Shown: positions 1 to 10,025, counted from the stretch's first letter. The stretch: 64,000 bases of DNA from Amycolatopsis deserti (GCF_014653945.1 NZ_BNAU01000004.1:310001-374000), one strand, 5' to 3'. Notes: a model not told the origin generated them from the letters alone. Numbers and translations are program-made.

Positions 1-14
1 CCGCTCGAAGCGGA

Positions 15-66
15 GGCGTCAGTCGAAGCTGCTCGGTCGCCTGGAGCCGGGCGTCAGTCGAAGCTG
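15..66. repeat. Short direct repeat of the adh 3' end
   Basis: A 17-bp sequence occurs at 15-31 and again at 50-66, 35 bp apart. The second copy holds the last codons and TGA stop of the minus-strand dehydrogenase gene. The first lies just downstream of that stop and repeats the same tail. The same kind of tail duplication is seen after menC and ilvD in this window. Confidence 0.8.
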
Positions 67-1019
67 ATCCAGGACTTGCCGGCGACGGACTGGACCGATG
101 CGAACGCCTGCGCCGCCTCTTCCAGCGGGAACCGCGCCTGCAGCACCTTGCCCGGCCGGACCTCGTCGCGGTTGAGCAGCTCCACCGTCGTTTCGAAGTC
201 GACCGGGTGGTCGTAGATCAGGGAGCCCTTGAGGGTGTGCTGGCGGTACACCAGGTCGGCGGTGGTCAGCTCGAGCGGGCGCGAGTTGATGCCGACGAGC
301 AGGGCGGTGCCGCCGCGGCGGAGGCGCTCCAGCCCGGCGCGCAGGGCCTGCGGGACGCCGGACGTCTCGAAGACGAGGTCGAACTCGCCGTCGGCGGTGG
401 TCTCGGCACCGAACGAGTGGGCCAGCTCGGCCCGTCCCTCGTGTGGTTCCTGGACCGCGACCGTCGCGCCGAGCGCGCGCAGCGCGAGGCACAGCAGCAG
501 GCCCTGCGAGCCCGCCCCGACGACGAGCACCCGCTGGCCGGGTTCGACGCCGGAGCGCCGGATCGCCGACCGCGCGACGGTCAGCGCCTCGGTGCAGACG
601 AGGTCCTCCAGGGCGACCGTCTCCGCCGCCGGCCAGGCGAACTCGGCCGGGACCGCCACGTACTCGGCCAGCAGACCAGGATGGTTCATGCCGACGATGA
701 CCCGCTCGGTGCAGGCGGAGGTGAACCCGCTGGTGCACGCCGCGCACCGGCCGCAGCAGTAGTTGGGCTCGATCGCGACCTGCTGGCCGACCGCGCGGTC
801 GGTGACGTCCGCCCCGACGGCCACGATCTCGCCGACGCCCTCGTGGCCCATCAGCCACGGCCGCTCGGGCACCTCCCGCGCACCGCGGTAGACGCCGAGG
901 TCCGACCCGCACAGCCCGAGCCCCCGCATGCGCACGAGCACCTCGCGCGGCCCGATCTCGGGTTCCGGCAGGTCGACGAGCCGCATCACCTCGGGCTCGG
1001 CCAGCACTACGGCCTTCAT
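54..1019 (-). CDS. Zinc-dependent medium-chain alcohol dehydrogenase
   Basis: This 321-residue protein belongs to the medium-chain dehydrogenase/reductase family and should oxidise an alcohol or polyol with NAD(P). The N-terminal GroES-like domain has the catalytic zinc motif (GLCGSDLG near residue 37, GHEGVGE near 58). A structural zinc loop follows with four cysteines spaced as in CCGRCAACTSGFTSAC near 88-103. The nucleotide-binding glycine motif VVGAGSQG lies near 166-173. The gene is monocistronic in the window and has a palindrome about 35 bp upstream of its ATG. The substrate cannot be told from sequence; glucose, sorbitol and threonine dehydrogenase-like enzymes share this layout. Confidence 0.85.
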   Translation of the reverse strand: MKAVVLAEPEVMRLVDLPEPEIGPREVLVRMRGLGLCGSDLGVYRGAREVPERPWLMGHEGVGEIVAVGADVTDRAVGQQVAIEPNYCCGRCAACTSGFTSACTERVIVGMNHPGLLAEYVAVPAEFAWPAAETVALEDLVCTEALTVARSAIRRSGVEPGQRVLVVGAGSQGLLLCLALRALGATVAVQEPHEGRAELAHSFGAETTADGEFDLVFETSGVPQALRAGLERLRRGGTALLVGINSRPLELTTADLVYRQHTLKGSLIYDHPVDFETTVELLNRDEVRPGKVLQARFPLEEAAQAFASVQSVAGKSWISFD

Positions 1020-1054
1020 TCGCTACCTCCACATGTCCGCAGCTCGCATGCTAG

Positions 1055-1084
1055 CCGCTAATTAACCATTTAGTCCATTAGCGG
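1055..1084. promoter_or_regulatory. Candidate operator upstream of the dehydrogenase gene
   Basis: Perfect 8-bp arms CCGCTAAT (1055-1062) and ATTAGCGG (1077-1084) flank a 14-nt AT-rich centre, in sharp contrast to the GC-rich surroundings. The site lies 36-65 bp upstream of the dehydrogenase start. It suits a dimeric repressor such as a GntR or LacI family member, but no regulator gene is adjacent. Confidence 0.45.
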
Positions 1085-1566
1085 TGGTTGGTGGGCAGCC
1101 GGGCAGCTGACGACGAGTGGGCGCCGGGCAAGGTGGTCGAGGTCAGGAGCGTGGAGCGACCGGCGGGTGGCTCCCGGCGGCACAACTGGGAGCCGGGCAT
1201 CCGCCGAAGGGCGAGGGACTTGGACGCGGGCCGAAGCCACAGCCACCGGCGGAAGTGTGGACGGCGGGCGGGCCGAAGGCGCAGCCCGGCAGGCACACCG
1301 AAGGCACAACCCCGGCGGCGGGCACACCGAAGGTACAGCCCGGAGTGCCGACCGGAGCTGCGGCCATGGGCAGCCGAGTGCCTGCTGGCGGCTCACCGCG
1401 TACTGCGATCAAGACAGAGCCCAAGACGAGAACCCTGGAACGGCCGCCCAGGCCCTGGGGTGCGCGGAGACCGGCGTCCACAGCGCAACCGCTGGGTACG
1501 CGCGGCCACCAAGGCCGGAAACCCCGTGCGGCCGGCCGGCCTCGCCGGGCGTGCGAGGATGCCTTC
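1085..1566. other. Intergenic stretch with imperfect short repeats
   Basis: I see no convincing gene in these 482 bp. Open frames here extend from menC or are shadows. A 23-24 bp unit beginning GGCACACCGAAGG occurs at 1292-1315 and 1321-1343, with a more degenerate relative at 1271-1290. Confidence 0.6.
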
Positions 1567-2505
1567 GTGGATGAACCCCTGGTCTACGCGATCCCCCTGC
1601 GGAACCGGTTTCGCGGGGTCACCGTGCGCGAAGGGGTTCTCCTGCGCGGCCCCGCCGGCTGGGGTGAGTTCTGCCCGTTCGCCGATTACGACGATCGCGA
1701 GTGTGCGCCCTGGTTGGCAGCTGCCCTCGAGGCCAGCCGGCAGGGGTGGCCGCCTCCCGTGCGGGATCGGATCGCCGTCAACACCACCGTGCCCGTCGTG
1801 GGGGCCGACGCGGCTCATGAGATGGTCGCGCGCTCGGGGTGCCGCACCGCGAAGGTGAAGGTCGCGGACCCACGGACGTCCATTGTGGAGGACTGTGAAC
1901 GCGTCGCGGCGGTGCGGGACGCGCTCGGGCCTCGGGGAGCCATCCGCGTCGACGCCAACGCCGCCTGGGACGTCGACACGGCGGTCAAGGCCATTCGCGA
2001 GCTGGATCGCGCCGCGGGCGGCCTCGAGTACGTCGAGCAGCCGTGCCCTTCGATCGACGAGCTGGCGACCGTGCGCCGGAAGACCGATGTGCGGATCGCG
2101 GCCGACGAGTCGATCCGGCGGGCCGAGGATCCGCTCCGGGTGGCCGTCGCGAACGCCGCCGATGTCGCCGTGATCAAGGTGGCGCCCCTCGGCGGCGTCC
2201 GCCGGGCGCTCGAGGTCGCGGAGGCCGCCGGGCTGCCGTGCGTCGTCTCGTCGGCGGTGGAGACCAGCGTCGGGCTGGCGGCCGGGCTCGCGCTCGCCGG
2301 GGCGCTGCCGGAACTGGACTTCGCGTGCGGGCTGGGCACGATGTCCTTGCTCACCAAGGACACCACCAGCCAGTCACTGACCCCTGTGGACGGTTACCTG
2401 CCCGTCCCGCGGCAAGCCCCGGAACCGGACCTCGCGCGCGAAACCGCCGCGGATGAGGCCACCACGAAGGCATGGCTCAACCGGCTCAGGCGAGTCGCGG
2501 GCTGA
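1567..2505 (+). CDS. menC: o-Succinylbenzoate synthase
   Basis: MenC dehydrates SHCHC to o-succinylbenzoate in menaquinone synthesis and belongs to the enolase superfamily. The protein is 312 residues if it starts at the GTG at 1567 (VDEPLVYAIPLRNRFRG), which matches the usual actinobacterial length of about 320. The barrel shows the catalytic lysine in AKVKV near residue 97, a metal ligand in RVDANAAW near 125, then the ligands in EYVEQP and AADES. A lysine in VIKVAPLGG near 200 would be the second catalytic lysine. The frame is open back to 1117, but that extension is low-complexity and has no family match. No other men gene is in the window. Confidence 0.88.
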   Translation: MDEPLVYAIPLRNRFRGVTVREGVLLRGPAGWGEFCPFADYDDRECAPWLAAALEASRQGWPPPVRDRIAVNTTVPVVGADAAHEMVARSGCRTAKVKVADPRTSIVEDCERVAAVRDALGPRGAIRVDANAAWDVDTAVKAIRELDRAAGGLEYVEQPCPSIDELATVRRKTDVRIAADESIRRAEDPLRVAVANAADVAVIKVAPLGGVRRALEVAEAAGLPCVVSSAVETSVGLAAGLALAGALPELDFACGLGTMSLLTKDTTSQSLTPVDGYLPVPRQAPEPDLARETAADEATTKAWLNRLRRVAG

Positions 2506-2720
2506 CTAGCCGAACCAGAGCCGCGTACGCCACCGCCTCGTCCGCGTCCGCCGACGCCCCCGAACCCGACCCCACGCGAAACCGCCGCGGACGAGGCCAC
2601 CACCAAGGCCTGGCTCGACCCGGCCCAGGCGAGTCGCGGGGTGAGCCCGGTCCAGCACCGGGCCGGTGCCGCCTAAGCCACCGCCTCGTCCGCGTCCGCC
2701 GATGTACCCGAAGCCCGCAC
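2436..2720. repeat. Degenerate tandem duplication spanning the menC/XDH 3' ends
   Basis: Two imperfect copies with a period of 138-148 bp lie between menC (+) and the convergent molybdoenzyme gene (-). The stretch starting AAACCGCCGCGGA occurs at 2441 and 2579. The stretch starting CACCGCCTCGTCCGCG occurs at 2531 and 2679. Copy one carries the true menC tail plus a stopless echo of the convergent gene's C-terminus. Copy two carries a diverged menC tail plus the true convergent tail. The gene junction was evidently duplicated as a unit and has since drifted. Confidence 0.85.
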
Positions 2721-5027
2721 TGGCAACGTGCCGAACGCCGCGGGTGGCTCACGCCAGGGGTCCCCGCCTCCGGCGCGCACCGCGCGCCACACACGCTGCG
2801 GCGTCAGCGGCATGTCGATGTGCCGGACGCCCAGGTGGGCCAGCGCGTCGATCACCGCGTTCTGCACCGCGGGTGTCGAACCGACCGTGGCCGACTCGCC
2901 GATTCCCTTGGCGCCCAACGGGTTCCGGTCGGTCAGCGTCTCCGTGTTGCTGACCTCCAACGCCGGCACGTCGGCCGCCGACGGCAGGTGGTAGTCGGCG
3001 AACGTGGCGGTCACCGGGTTGCCGTCCTCGTCGTAGGACACCTGCTCCCACAGCGCCTGCGCGATCCCCTGCACCGCGCCGCCGTGCTGCTGCCCGCGCA
3101 CGATCATCGGGTTCAGCACGCGCCCGCAGTCGTCGACCGCGATGTGCCGCAACGGTTTCACGAAGCCCGTCTCGACGTCCACCTCGACCACCGAGACGTG
3201 CGCCCCGAACGGGAACGTCGCCCCGTCCGGCTTGAAGTCCGTCGTCTCCAGCAGCGGACGCCCCTCCGCTACGGCCGCCTCGGCCAGCTCCGCCCAGCCG
3301 ATCGTCGCCTGTGGGACGCCGGCCACGCCGAGCCTGCCGTCGGTCAGCACGATGTCGTCCACGGCCGCCTCCAGCCGCGACGCGGCCAGCTCCCGGGCCC
3401 GCGACAGCACCAGATCCGCCGCCTGCCGCACCGCGCTACCGCCGACCTGCAGCGACCGCGAACCACCCGTTCCACCGCCCCGCGGCACCGCGGCCGTGTC
3501 CGACTGCATGAACTCGACCGACTCCAGCGGGATCCCCAGCGCGTCGGCCACCAGCATCGAAAACGACGTCGCGTGGCCCTGACCGTGCCCGGACGTGCCG
3601 ACCTTGATCGCCGCCGTCCCGTCCGCCCGGATCTCCACCGACGCGAACTCGCCGCTGCCACCACCGGTGATCTCGACGTACGCGCTCACGCCGATCCCCA
3701 GCAGCCGCGACTCGCCCGCCGAGATGCGCCGCTTCTGCTCGGCCCGCAGCTCGTCGTAACCGGCGATCTCCAGCGCCGTGCGCAACGGCAGGTCGTAGTC
3801 GCCGCTGTCGTAGCTGGCGCCGCTGAACGTCGTGTACGGGAACTCGTCCGGGCGCAGGAAGTTGCGCCGCCGGATCTCCGCCGGGTCCATGCCCAGCTCG
3901 GCCGCGGCCAGGTCCATCAGCCGCTCCAGCATCGCGGTCGCCTCCGGACGGCCGGCACCGCGGAAGGCGCCCACCGGCGCGGTGTTCGTCAGCGCCGCGA
4001 TCGCCGCGTAGCTGATCTTCGGGATCCGGTAGACGCCCTGCGCCATCGTCCGCGTCGGACCGAGCGCGAGCCCGCCGCCGAATCCGGCGTACGCCCCCGC
4101 GTCCCCGACGACCCGGCACCGCAGGCCGACGATCGTGCCGTCGCGGCGCAGCCCCAGCTCGCCGTACTGCACCTGCGCCCGGCCCTGCGGCGAGGCCTGC
4201 AGGTTCTCCGAGCGGGTCTCCGTCCACTTCGCCGGCCGACCGAACCGCCGCGCCGCCTCGATCACCACCGCGTGCTCGGCCGTGACCCCGACCTTGCCGC
4301 CGAACGCGCCCCCGACGTGCGGCGCCACCACGCGGACCCGGTCGCCCTCGAGCCCGAACAGCTTGGCCGCCGCGGCCCGGAAGCAGTGGGGCATCTGCGT
4401 CGACACGTAGACCGTCAGGTCGAACTCGTCGTCGGCGGGCAGCGCGACGATCGCGTTGCCCTCCATCGGCGCCACCGCCAGGCGCTGGTTCTCGATCCGC
4501 GCCCGCACCACGACGTCCGCGCCCTCGAGAACCTCCTCGCCCGTGGAGTCGCGTTCGCCGGCCGCGATGTTCGAGCCGAGCTCCGGGAACTGCAGCGGCG
4601 CGCCGTCCTCCAGCGCCTGCTCCGGATCCACCGCGGCGGGCAGCGGTTCGTAGTCCACTTCGACCAGTTCGAGCGCGTCCACCGCGGCCGTCGCGCTTTC
4701 CGCGATCACCGCGGCCACCGGTTCACCGGCGAAACGCACCCGGTCGGAGGCCAGCGCGTACCGCTTCGCCAACGGGTTGAGATCCAGGAACACCGGCAGC
4801 TCGGCCAGGTCCAGGTCCGACGCGGTGAGCACCGCGATCACCCCGGGCGCCGCGGCCGCCTCGGCCGTGTCGATGCCGTTGACCAGTGCGTGCGCGAACG
4901 GCGACCGGACAAACGCGACATGACAGACGCCGTCGAACTTCAGGTTGTCGACGAAGGTTCCACGACCACGCACCAGATCCGGGTCCTCGATCCGCCGGAC
5001 CTCGGTGCCGAGCAACGATCCCGCCAT
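2673..5027 (-). CDS. Xanthine dehydrogenase family molybdopterin-binding subunit (CoxL-like, form II)
   Basis: This 784-residue protein is the large, molybdenum-cofactor subunit of a xanthine dehydrogenase/aldehyde oxidase/CO dehydrogenase-type hydroxylase. It begins GTEVRRIEDPDLVRGRGTF, as usual for the family. The active-site loop reads AFRGAGRPEA near residue 352, the pattern of form II enzymes; true CO dehydrogenases have a cysteine-containing loop (AYRCSFR). The catalytic base glutamate is in GIGESATVG near 709. The FAD and 2Fe-2S subunits normally encoded next to it are absent, so partners must lie elsewhere or the protein acts alone. The substrate is unknown. Its C-terminal codons are duplicated downstream. 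Confidence 0.85.
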   Translation of the reverse strand: MAGSLLGTEVRRIEDPDLVRGRGTFVDNLKFDGVCHVAFVRSPFAHALVNGIDTAEAAAAPGVIAVLTASDLDLAELPVFLDLNPLAKRYALASDRVRFAGEPVAAVIAESATAAVDALELVEVDYEPLPAAVDPEQALEDGAPLQFPELGSNIAAGERDSTGEEVLEGADVVVRARIENQRLAVAPMEGNAIVALPADDEFDLTVYVSTQMPHCFRAAAAKLFGLEGDRVRVVAPHVGGAFGGKVGVTAEHAVVIEAARRFGRPAKWTETRSENLQASPQGRAQVQYGELGLRRDGTIVGLRCRVVGDAGAYAGFGGGLALGPTRTMAQGVYRIPKISYAAIAALTNTAPVGAFRGAGRPEATAMLERLMDLAAAELGMDPAEIRRRNFLRPDEFPYTTFSGASYDSGDYDLPLRTALEIAGYDELRAEQKRRISAGESRLLGIGVSAYVEITGGGSGEFASVEIRADGTAAIKVGTSGHGQGHATSFSMLVADALGIPLESVEFMQSDTAAVPRGGGTGGSRSLQVGGSAVRQAADLVLSRARELAASRLEAAVDDIVLTDGRLGVAGVPQATIGWAELAEAAVAEGRPLLETTDFKPDGATFPFGAHVSVVEVDVETGFVKPLRHIAVDDCGRVLNPMIVRGQQHGGAVQGIAQALWEQVSYDEDGNPVTATFADYHLPSAADVPALEVSNTETLTDRNPLGAKGIGESATVGSTPAVQNAVIDALAHLGVRHIDMPLTPQRVWRAVRAGGGDPWREPPAAFGTLPVRASGTSADADEAVA

Positions 5028-5131
5028 GTGATCGACCTTATCCGTCCCGGGGCACCCTGGCCCAGGTTTTCCGGGTGCGCTCCGGGTTCGTCCCCGATGT
5101 GCCGACGCGCGCCGCGGCCGACGATGGACGC

Positions 5132-5332
5132 ATGACGAACACAGTGACCACCAAGAAGCTCCGCCGCAGCTCCACCGACAAGATGATCGCCGGCGTGGCC
5201 GGCGGCTGGGCCGCGCTGCTCGGCGTCGACGCGGCGGTCATCCGCATCGTCCTCGTCGCCGCGACCCTGCTCGGGTTCGGCGCGCCGATCCTGCTCTACG
5301 CCATCTGCTGGTTCCTGATGCCTGAGGAGTAG
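5132..5332 (+). CDS. PspC domain membrane protein
   Basis: This 66-residue protein consists of a single PspC domain. It has a basic N-terminus (KKLRRSSTDKMIAGVAGG) and then hydrophobic segments (AAVIRIVLVAATLLGFGAPILLYAICWFLMPEE cited by ends, residues 33-66). PspC proteins are small envelope-stress proteins. I chose the ATG at 5132 because the family motif begins right after it. The gene is divergent from the molybdoenzyme gene and convergent with groEL, with a strong terminator between. Confidence 0.85.
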   Translation: MTNTVTTKKLRRSSTDKMIAGVAGGWAALLGVDAAVIRIVLVAATLLGFGAPILLYAICWFLMPEE

Positions 5333-5339
5333 ACAGCAA

Positions 5340-5372
5340 AAAGCCCGGATGCGCAGAGCGCACCCGGGCTTT
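5340..5372. terminator. Bidirectional terminator between pspC-like gene and groEL
   Basis: The arms AAAGCCCGG and CCGGGCTTT are extended by TGCG/CGCA after one A-C mismatch and close on a 5-nt loop. The A-run on one side and T-run on the other suit intrinsic termination of both convergent genes. Confidence 0.85.
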
Positions 5373-5387
5373 CGCCGGACTAGTGGA

Positions 5388-7082
<1,695 letters not shown>

Positions 7083-7159
7083 TTAGCTCGGCCAGGCTCG
7101 GTGCCCGCGACGGACGACCTGCTCGGTGTTCCGAGCCGGCCTCACCGTCCCGACCATGT

Positions 7160-7186
7160 TTGGCACTCGACGCTGCCGAGTGCCAA
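7160..7186. promoter_or_regulatory. CIRCE operator 1 (HrcA site) for groEL
   Basis: TTGGCACTC, nine bases, then GAGTGCCAA forms a perfect inverted repeat. It matches the CIRCE consensus TTAGCACTC-N9-GAGTGCTAA at all but one position per arm. HrcA binds CIRCE and represses chaperonin genes until heat shock. Confidence 0.95.
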
Positions 7187-7193
7187 CGCCTGT

Positions 7194-7219
7194 TTAGCAC
7201 TCTCCGGGGGCGAGTGCAA
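7194..7219. promoter_or_regulatory. CIRCE operator 2 for groEL
   Basis: TTAGCACTC, nine bases, then GAGTGCAA gives a second CIRCE with a consensus left arm and a slightly degenerate right arm. It starts 34 bp from the first copy and ends about 10 bp short of the kinase stop codon. Confidence 0.9.
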
Positions 7220-7229
7220 GAACCGCACG

Positions 7230-9113
7230 TCAGGGGCTCGGTTTGATGGAGATCGTCGCGGGCGGCGGGGCGTTGCCGGTGGACTGGCCGGTCGCGCCGC
7301 CGGTGGGGCCGACGGGGATGTTGGGCGCGGTGGTCGTCGCGGGCGCGGAACCGCCGTCGCGATTCACCAGAACGAGCGTCACGACGACCGCCGCCACGAC
7401 GACGAGCCCGGCCAGTGCCGCCCACAGCCACTTCAGGCCGCTCTTCTTCGGCGGCTGCTGGGGGTAGCCGTAGGGCTGCTGCTGGGGTGGCCAGCCGGGG
7501 TTCCAGGGCTGGCCGTGCGGGGGTGTGTTCGGGGAGAACTGGGGCATGCCGGGGTGGCCGTACGGGGACGGGCCGGGCTGGTGGCCCGGGTAGGGGCCCG
7601 GCTGACCGGCGTGCCCGGGCGTGCCGGGCTGGCCCGGGCCTTGCGGGCCGGGGTGACCGTGAGTGGGGCCCTGCGAGCCGGAATGGCTGGGCTGCCCGGG
7701 CTGACCCCCGGGGCCGGGGTGGCCGAAGTTGCCGGGGTTGCCCGCCTGATCGCCGTGGCCCGACTGGCCGTGGCCCTGCGGGCCCGAGTAGCTGGGCTGA
7801 CCCGGCTGATCGCCGGGGCCGGGCTGGCCGTGGCCCTGCGGGCCGGAGTGGGCGGCGCCCTGGGCGCCGGGCTGACCACCCGGTCCGGCTTGCCCCGGCT
7901 GGCCGGGGCCAGCGCTCGGGTGGCCGAAGTTGCCGGGCTGCCCCGGCTGATCGCCGTAGCCCTGCGGGCCGGGCCCGTGCGGGCCCGAGTAGCCGGGCTG
8001 ACCCGGCTGATCCCCGGGGCCGGACTGGCCGTGGCCCTGCGGACCGGACTGGGCGGCGCCAGCGCCCGGGTGACCGAAGTTGCCGGGCTGGCCAGACTGG
8101 CCGGCGCCGGCACCTGGCTGGCCGGCGCCAGCGGCCGCCTGCCAGCCGTGCCCGGGCTCGCCCTGCGGGGCGGCGCCCGGGCCGGGGTGGCCGCCCGGCT
8201 GTCCCGGTGCGGATGGCATCCCGGCCTCCCGTGTCGTCTGGGGTGGGCCCGGTGGCGTGGTCGAACCGGCGGCCGGGCCGAGTGCCTTGCGCGCCGCGGT
8301 GATCAACTCCACGCAGTTGTCGTAGCGGTCGGCCGGGTTCTTCGCCATGCCCTTGCGCACGACCTCGTCGACGGCGGCGGGCAGCCCGACCACGCCCGAC
8401 ACCGCGGGCGGCTCCACGGCCAGGTGTCCCTTGATGACCGTCGGCACGTCGCCGCTGAACGGGGGGTGCCCGGTGAGGCACGCGTACAGCACGCAGGCCA
8501 GCGCGTACTGGTCGGTGCGCCCGTCCAGCGGCTCCCCGCGCAGGTGCTCCGGCGCGGCGTACGTCGGCGACCCCAGGAAGTCGCCGCCGCGGGTGCGGTG
8601 TCCGGTCGCGCCGCGCCGGGTCAGCCCGAAGTCGGCGACGTAGACGTGCTCGCGCGCCGACTCCCGGCTGGTGACCAGCACGTTGGCCGGTTTGACGTCG
8701 AGGTGGACCAGGCCGCGCTCGTGCAGGCAGTCCAACGCGTCGGCGACCTGGTCGAGCAGCCTCAGCGTGCGGTCGGGCGAGATCGGCCCGTCCGCGATCA
8801 GGCTCGCCAGATCCGCCCCGTCGACCAGGCGCATGGCGATGTAGAGCATCCCGTCGAGCTCACCGAAGTCGTACAACGGCACGACGTTCGCGTGATCCAC
8901 GGCGGAGGTGTTGCGCGCCTCGTCCACGAACCGTTCGCGGAACTCGGCGTCGGCACCCAGGTGCTCGCCGATCACCTTCAAGGCCACCTTGCGACCAAGC
9001 CGCACGTCGGTGGCCTTGTACATGACGCTCATGCCACCCTTGCCGAGCACTCCGTCTATGCGGTAGTTGCCCAGCCGGCGACCGGTGAGGTCCCCCGACA
9101 CATCGCCTGTCAC
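7230..9113 (-). CDS. Transmembrane Ser/Thr protein kinase with collagen-like linker
   Basis: This 627-residue kinase starts at the GTG at 9113 (VTGDVSGDLTGRRLGNYRI). The glycine loop GKGGMSV is at 24-30, the ATP-binding Lys at 46, the catalytic loop HLDVKPAN at 137-144, DFG at 161-163 and APE near 187-189. The usual HRD arginine is Leu138, so it is a non-RD kinase that may not need activation-loop phosphorylation. After residue 270 comes a roughly 280-residue linker of repeated Gly-Pro-Gln units (GQPGYSGPQGHGQ-like). A single membrane helix follows near 561-583, then a short 44-residue outer tail. No PASTA or other sensor domain is present. The substrate is unknown. Confidence 0.9.
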   Translation of the reverse strand: MTGDVSGDLTGRRLGNYRIDGVLGKGGMSVMYKATDVRLGRKVALKVIGEHLGADAEFRERFVDEARNTSAVDHANVVPLYDFGELDGMLYIAMRLVDGADLASLIADGPISPDRTLRLLDQVADALDCLHERGLVHLDVKPANVLVTSRESAREHVYVADFGLTRRGATGHRTRGGDFLGSPTYAAPEHLRGEPLDGRTDQYALACVLYACLTGHPPFSGDVPTVIKGHLAVEPPAVSGVVGLPAAVDEVVRKGMAKNPADRYDNCVELITAARKALGPAAGSTTPPGPPQTTREAGMPSAPGQPGGHPGPGAAPQGEPGHGWQAAAGAGQPGAGAGQSGQPGNFGHPGAGAAQSGPQGHGQSGPGDQPGQPGYSGPHGPGPQGYGDQPGQPGNFGHPSAGPGQPGQAGPGGQPGAQGAAHSGPQGHGQPGPGDQPGQPSYSGPQGHGQSGHGDQAGNPGNFGHPGPGGQPGQPSHSGSQGPTHGHPGPQGPGQPGTPGHAGQPGPYPGHQPGPSPYGHPGMPQFSPNTPPHGQPWNPGWPPQQQPYGYPQQPPKKSGLKWLWAALAGLVVVAAVVVTLVLVNRDGGSAPATTTAPNIPVGPTGGATGQSTGNAPPPATISIKPSP

Positions 9114-9136
9114 ACGGGGCAGCCTAGCCGGAGCTC

Positions 9137-9343
9137 TTAGGACACCTTGCGGACGTCCGCCGCCTGTGTCCGGCCGTCCCGGCCCGACTCGATCTGGAAC
9201 TCGACCTGATCGCCCTCGTCCAGAGTGCGGAATCCATCCGACTGGATGGCCGAGTAATGCACGAACACATCGGGCCCCTCGGGGGACGCGATGAAGCCGT
9301 AGCCTTTTTCGGAATTGAACCACTTGACCGTGCCAACAGCCAC
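9137..9343 (-). CDS. Cold shock protein (CspA family)
   Basis: This 68-residue single-domain OB-fold protein binds single-stranded nucleic acid and acts as an RNA chaperone. The RNP1-like motif KGYGFI (residues 13-18) and RNP2-like VFVHY (26-30) are intact. It begins [14 protein letters not shown], as in actinobacterial CspA. It lies 23 bp upstream of the kinase GTG on the same strand, so some co-transcription is possible. Confidence 0.96.
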   Translation of the reverse strand: MAVGTVKWFNSEKGYGFIASPEGPDVFVHYSAIQSDGFRTLDEGDQVEFQIESGRDGRTQAADVRKVS

Positions 9344-9437
9344 GGTTTCCTCCTTGCGAAAACCACCGGGAGCCGTGCCCGCCCGGCTCCCGAAGTGGAA
9401 GTCACGGTACCGGAGAAACGCGAAGGATCAATAAGAT

Positions 9438-10025
9438 TCAGCGAGATTTACGCGCTTGCACCAAAAGCGTTCCCGGTCCGGCGAAGTCGAGCATGAGCCC
9501 TTCGCCCGTCCGGATGGACTGCTGCCCCGACGGGTCCAGCGCGCGCAGACGGACCTGGACGCTGTCCGGATAGGCCAGCAGGTGCCCCGGCCGCACCGAG
9601 ATCAGCTCGCCCGCCGCGAGCTGGAACTGGTCCACCGGGCCGGCGCAGGCGAGCACCAGCGGGCCGGTTCCGCTGTAGTGCTCCAGGAACCCGTGCTCGG
9701 CGCCGAACATCGCCTGCAGCCCCGGCCACGAGTCGGCCCGCACCGACGCCGGGCGGGCGAGCACGGCATGCCGCGCGACGCACCAGCCGGTGCGGCCGTC
9801 GAACTCCAGCGGGTACACGTCACCCGCACCGGATGGCGCGAGGTCCACCCAGCCACCCTCGGCAGGCGCGGTGAACACCGACGGCGACTTCCGCCCGTTC
9901 GACGCTTCGGTGAGGCCGAAGCTGCTCGCGAACATCGACTCGCCCGGGGCCTGCACGGCCTCCCCGGGACCCAGGATCACTCGGGCGACGCCGAACGCGG
10001 GCGTGTGCCGGGTGCGGACCTGCAT
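9438..10025 (-). CDS. AIM24 family protein
   Basis: This 195-residue protein of the AIM24/TIGR00266-like beta-sandwich family has no established biochemical role in bacteria. Glycine-rich beta repeats run through the whole protein (GPGEAVQAPGESMF, GTGPLVLACAG, RTGEGLMLDFAGPG). I chose the ATG at 10025 over an upstream start because GGGGGAGGC precedes it as a ribosome-binding site. It is divergent from moeA. Confidence 0.75.
   Translation of the reverse strand: MQVRTRHTPAFGVARVILGPGEAVQAPGESMFASSFGLTEASNGRKSPSVFTAPAEGGWVDLAPSGAGDVYPLEFDGRTGWCVARHAVLARPASVRADSWPGLQAMFGAEHGFLEHYSGTGPLVLACAGPVDQFQLAAGELISVRPGHLLAYPDSVQVRLRALDPSGQQSIRTGEGLMLDFAGPGTLLVQARKSR

Noticed and set aside
1117..1566. 150-codon N-terminal extension of MenC
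   Set aside because: It is repetitive low-complexity sequence with no MenC homology. The GTG at 1567 gives the normal family length.
2673..5027. Aerobic CO dehydrogenase large subunit (coxL form I)
   Set aside because: The active-site loop lacks the cysteine motif of true CO dehydrogenases and reads AFRGAGR, and the CoxM/CoxS genes are absent.
2472..5135. Very long plus-strand open frame opposite the molybdoenzyme gene
   Set aside because: It is a high-GC antisense shadow. The minus-strand frame has complete family motifs, and this one has only Arg/His-rich low-complexity sequence.
7101..9140. Long plus-strand frame opposite the kinase gene
   Set aside because: It is an antisense reflection of the Gly/Pro/Gln linker codons; no domain is recognisable.
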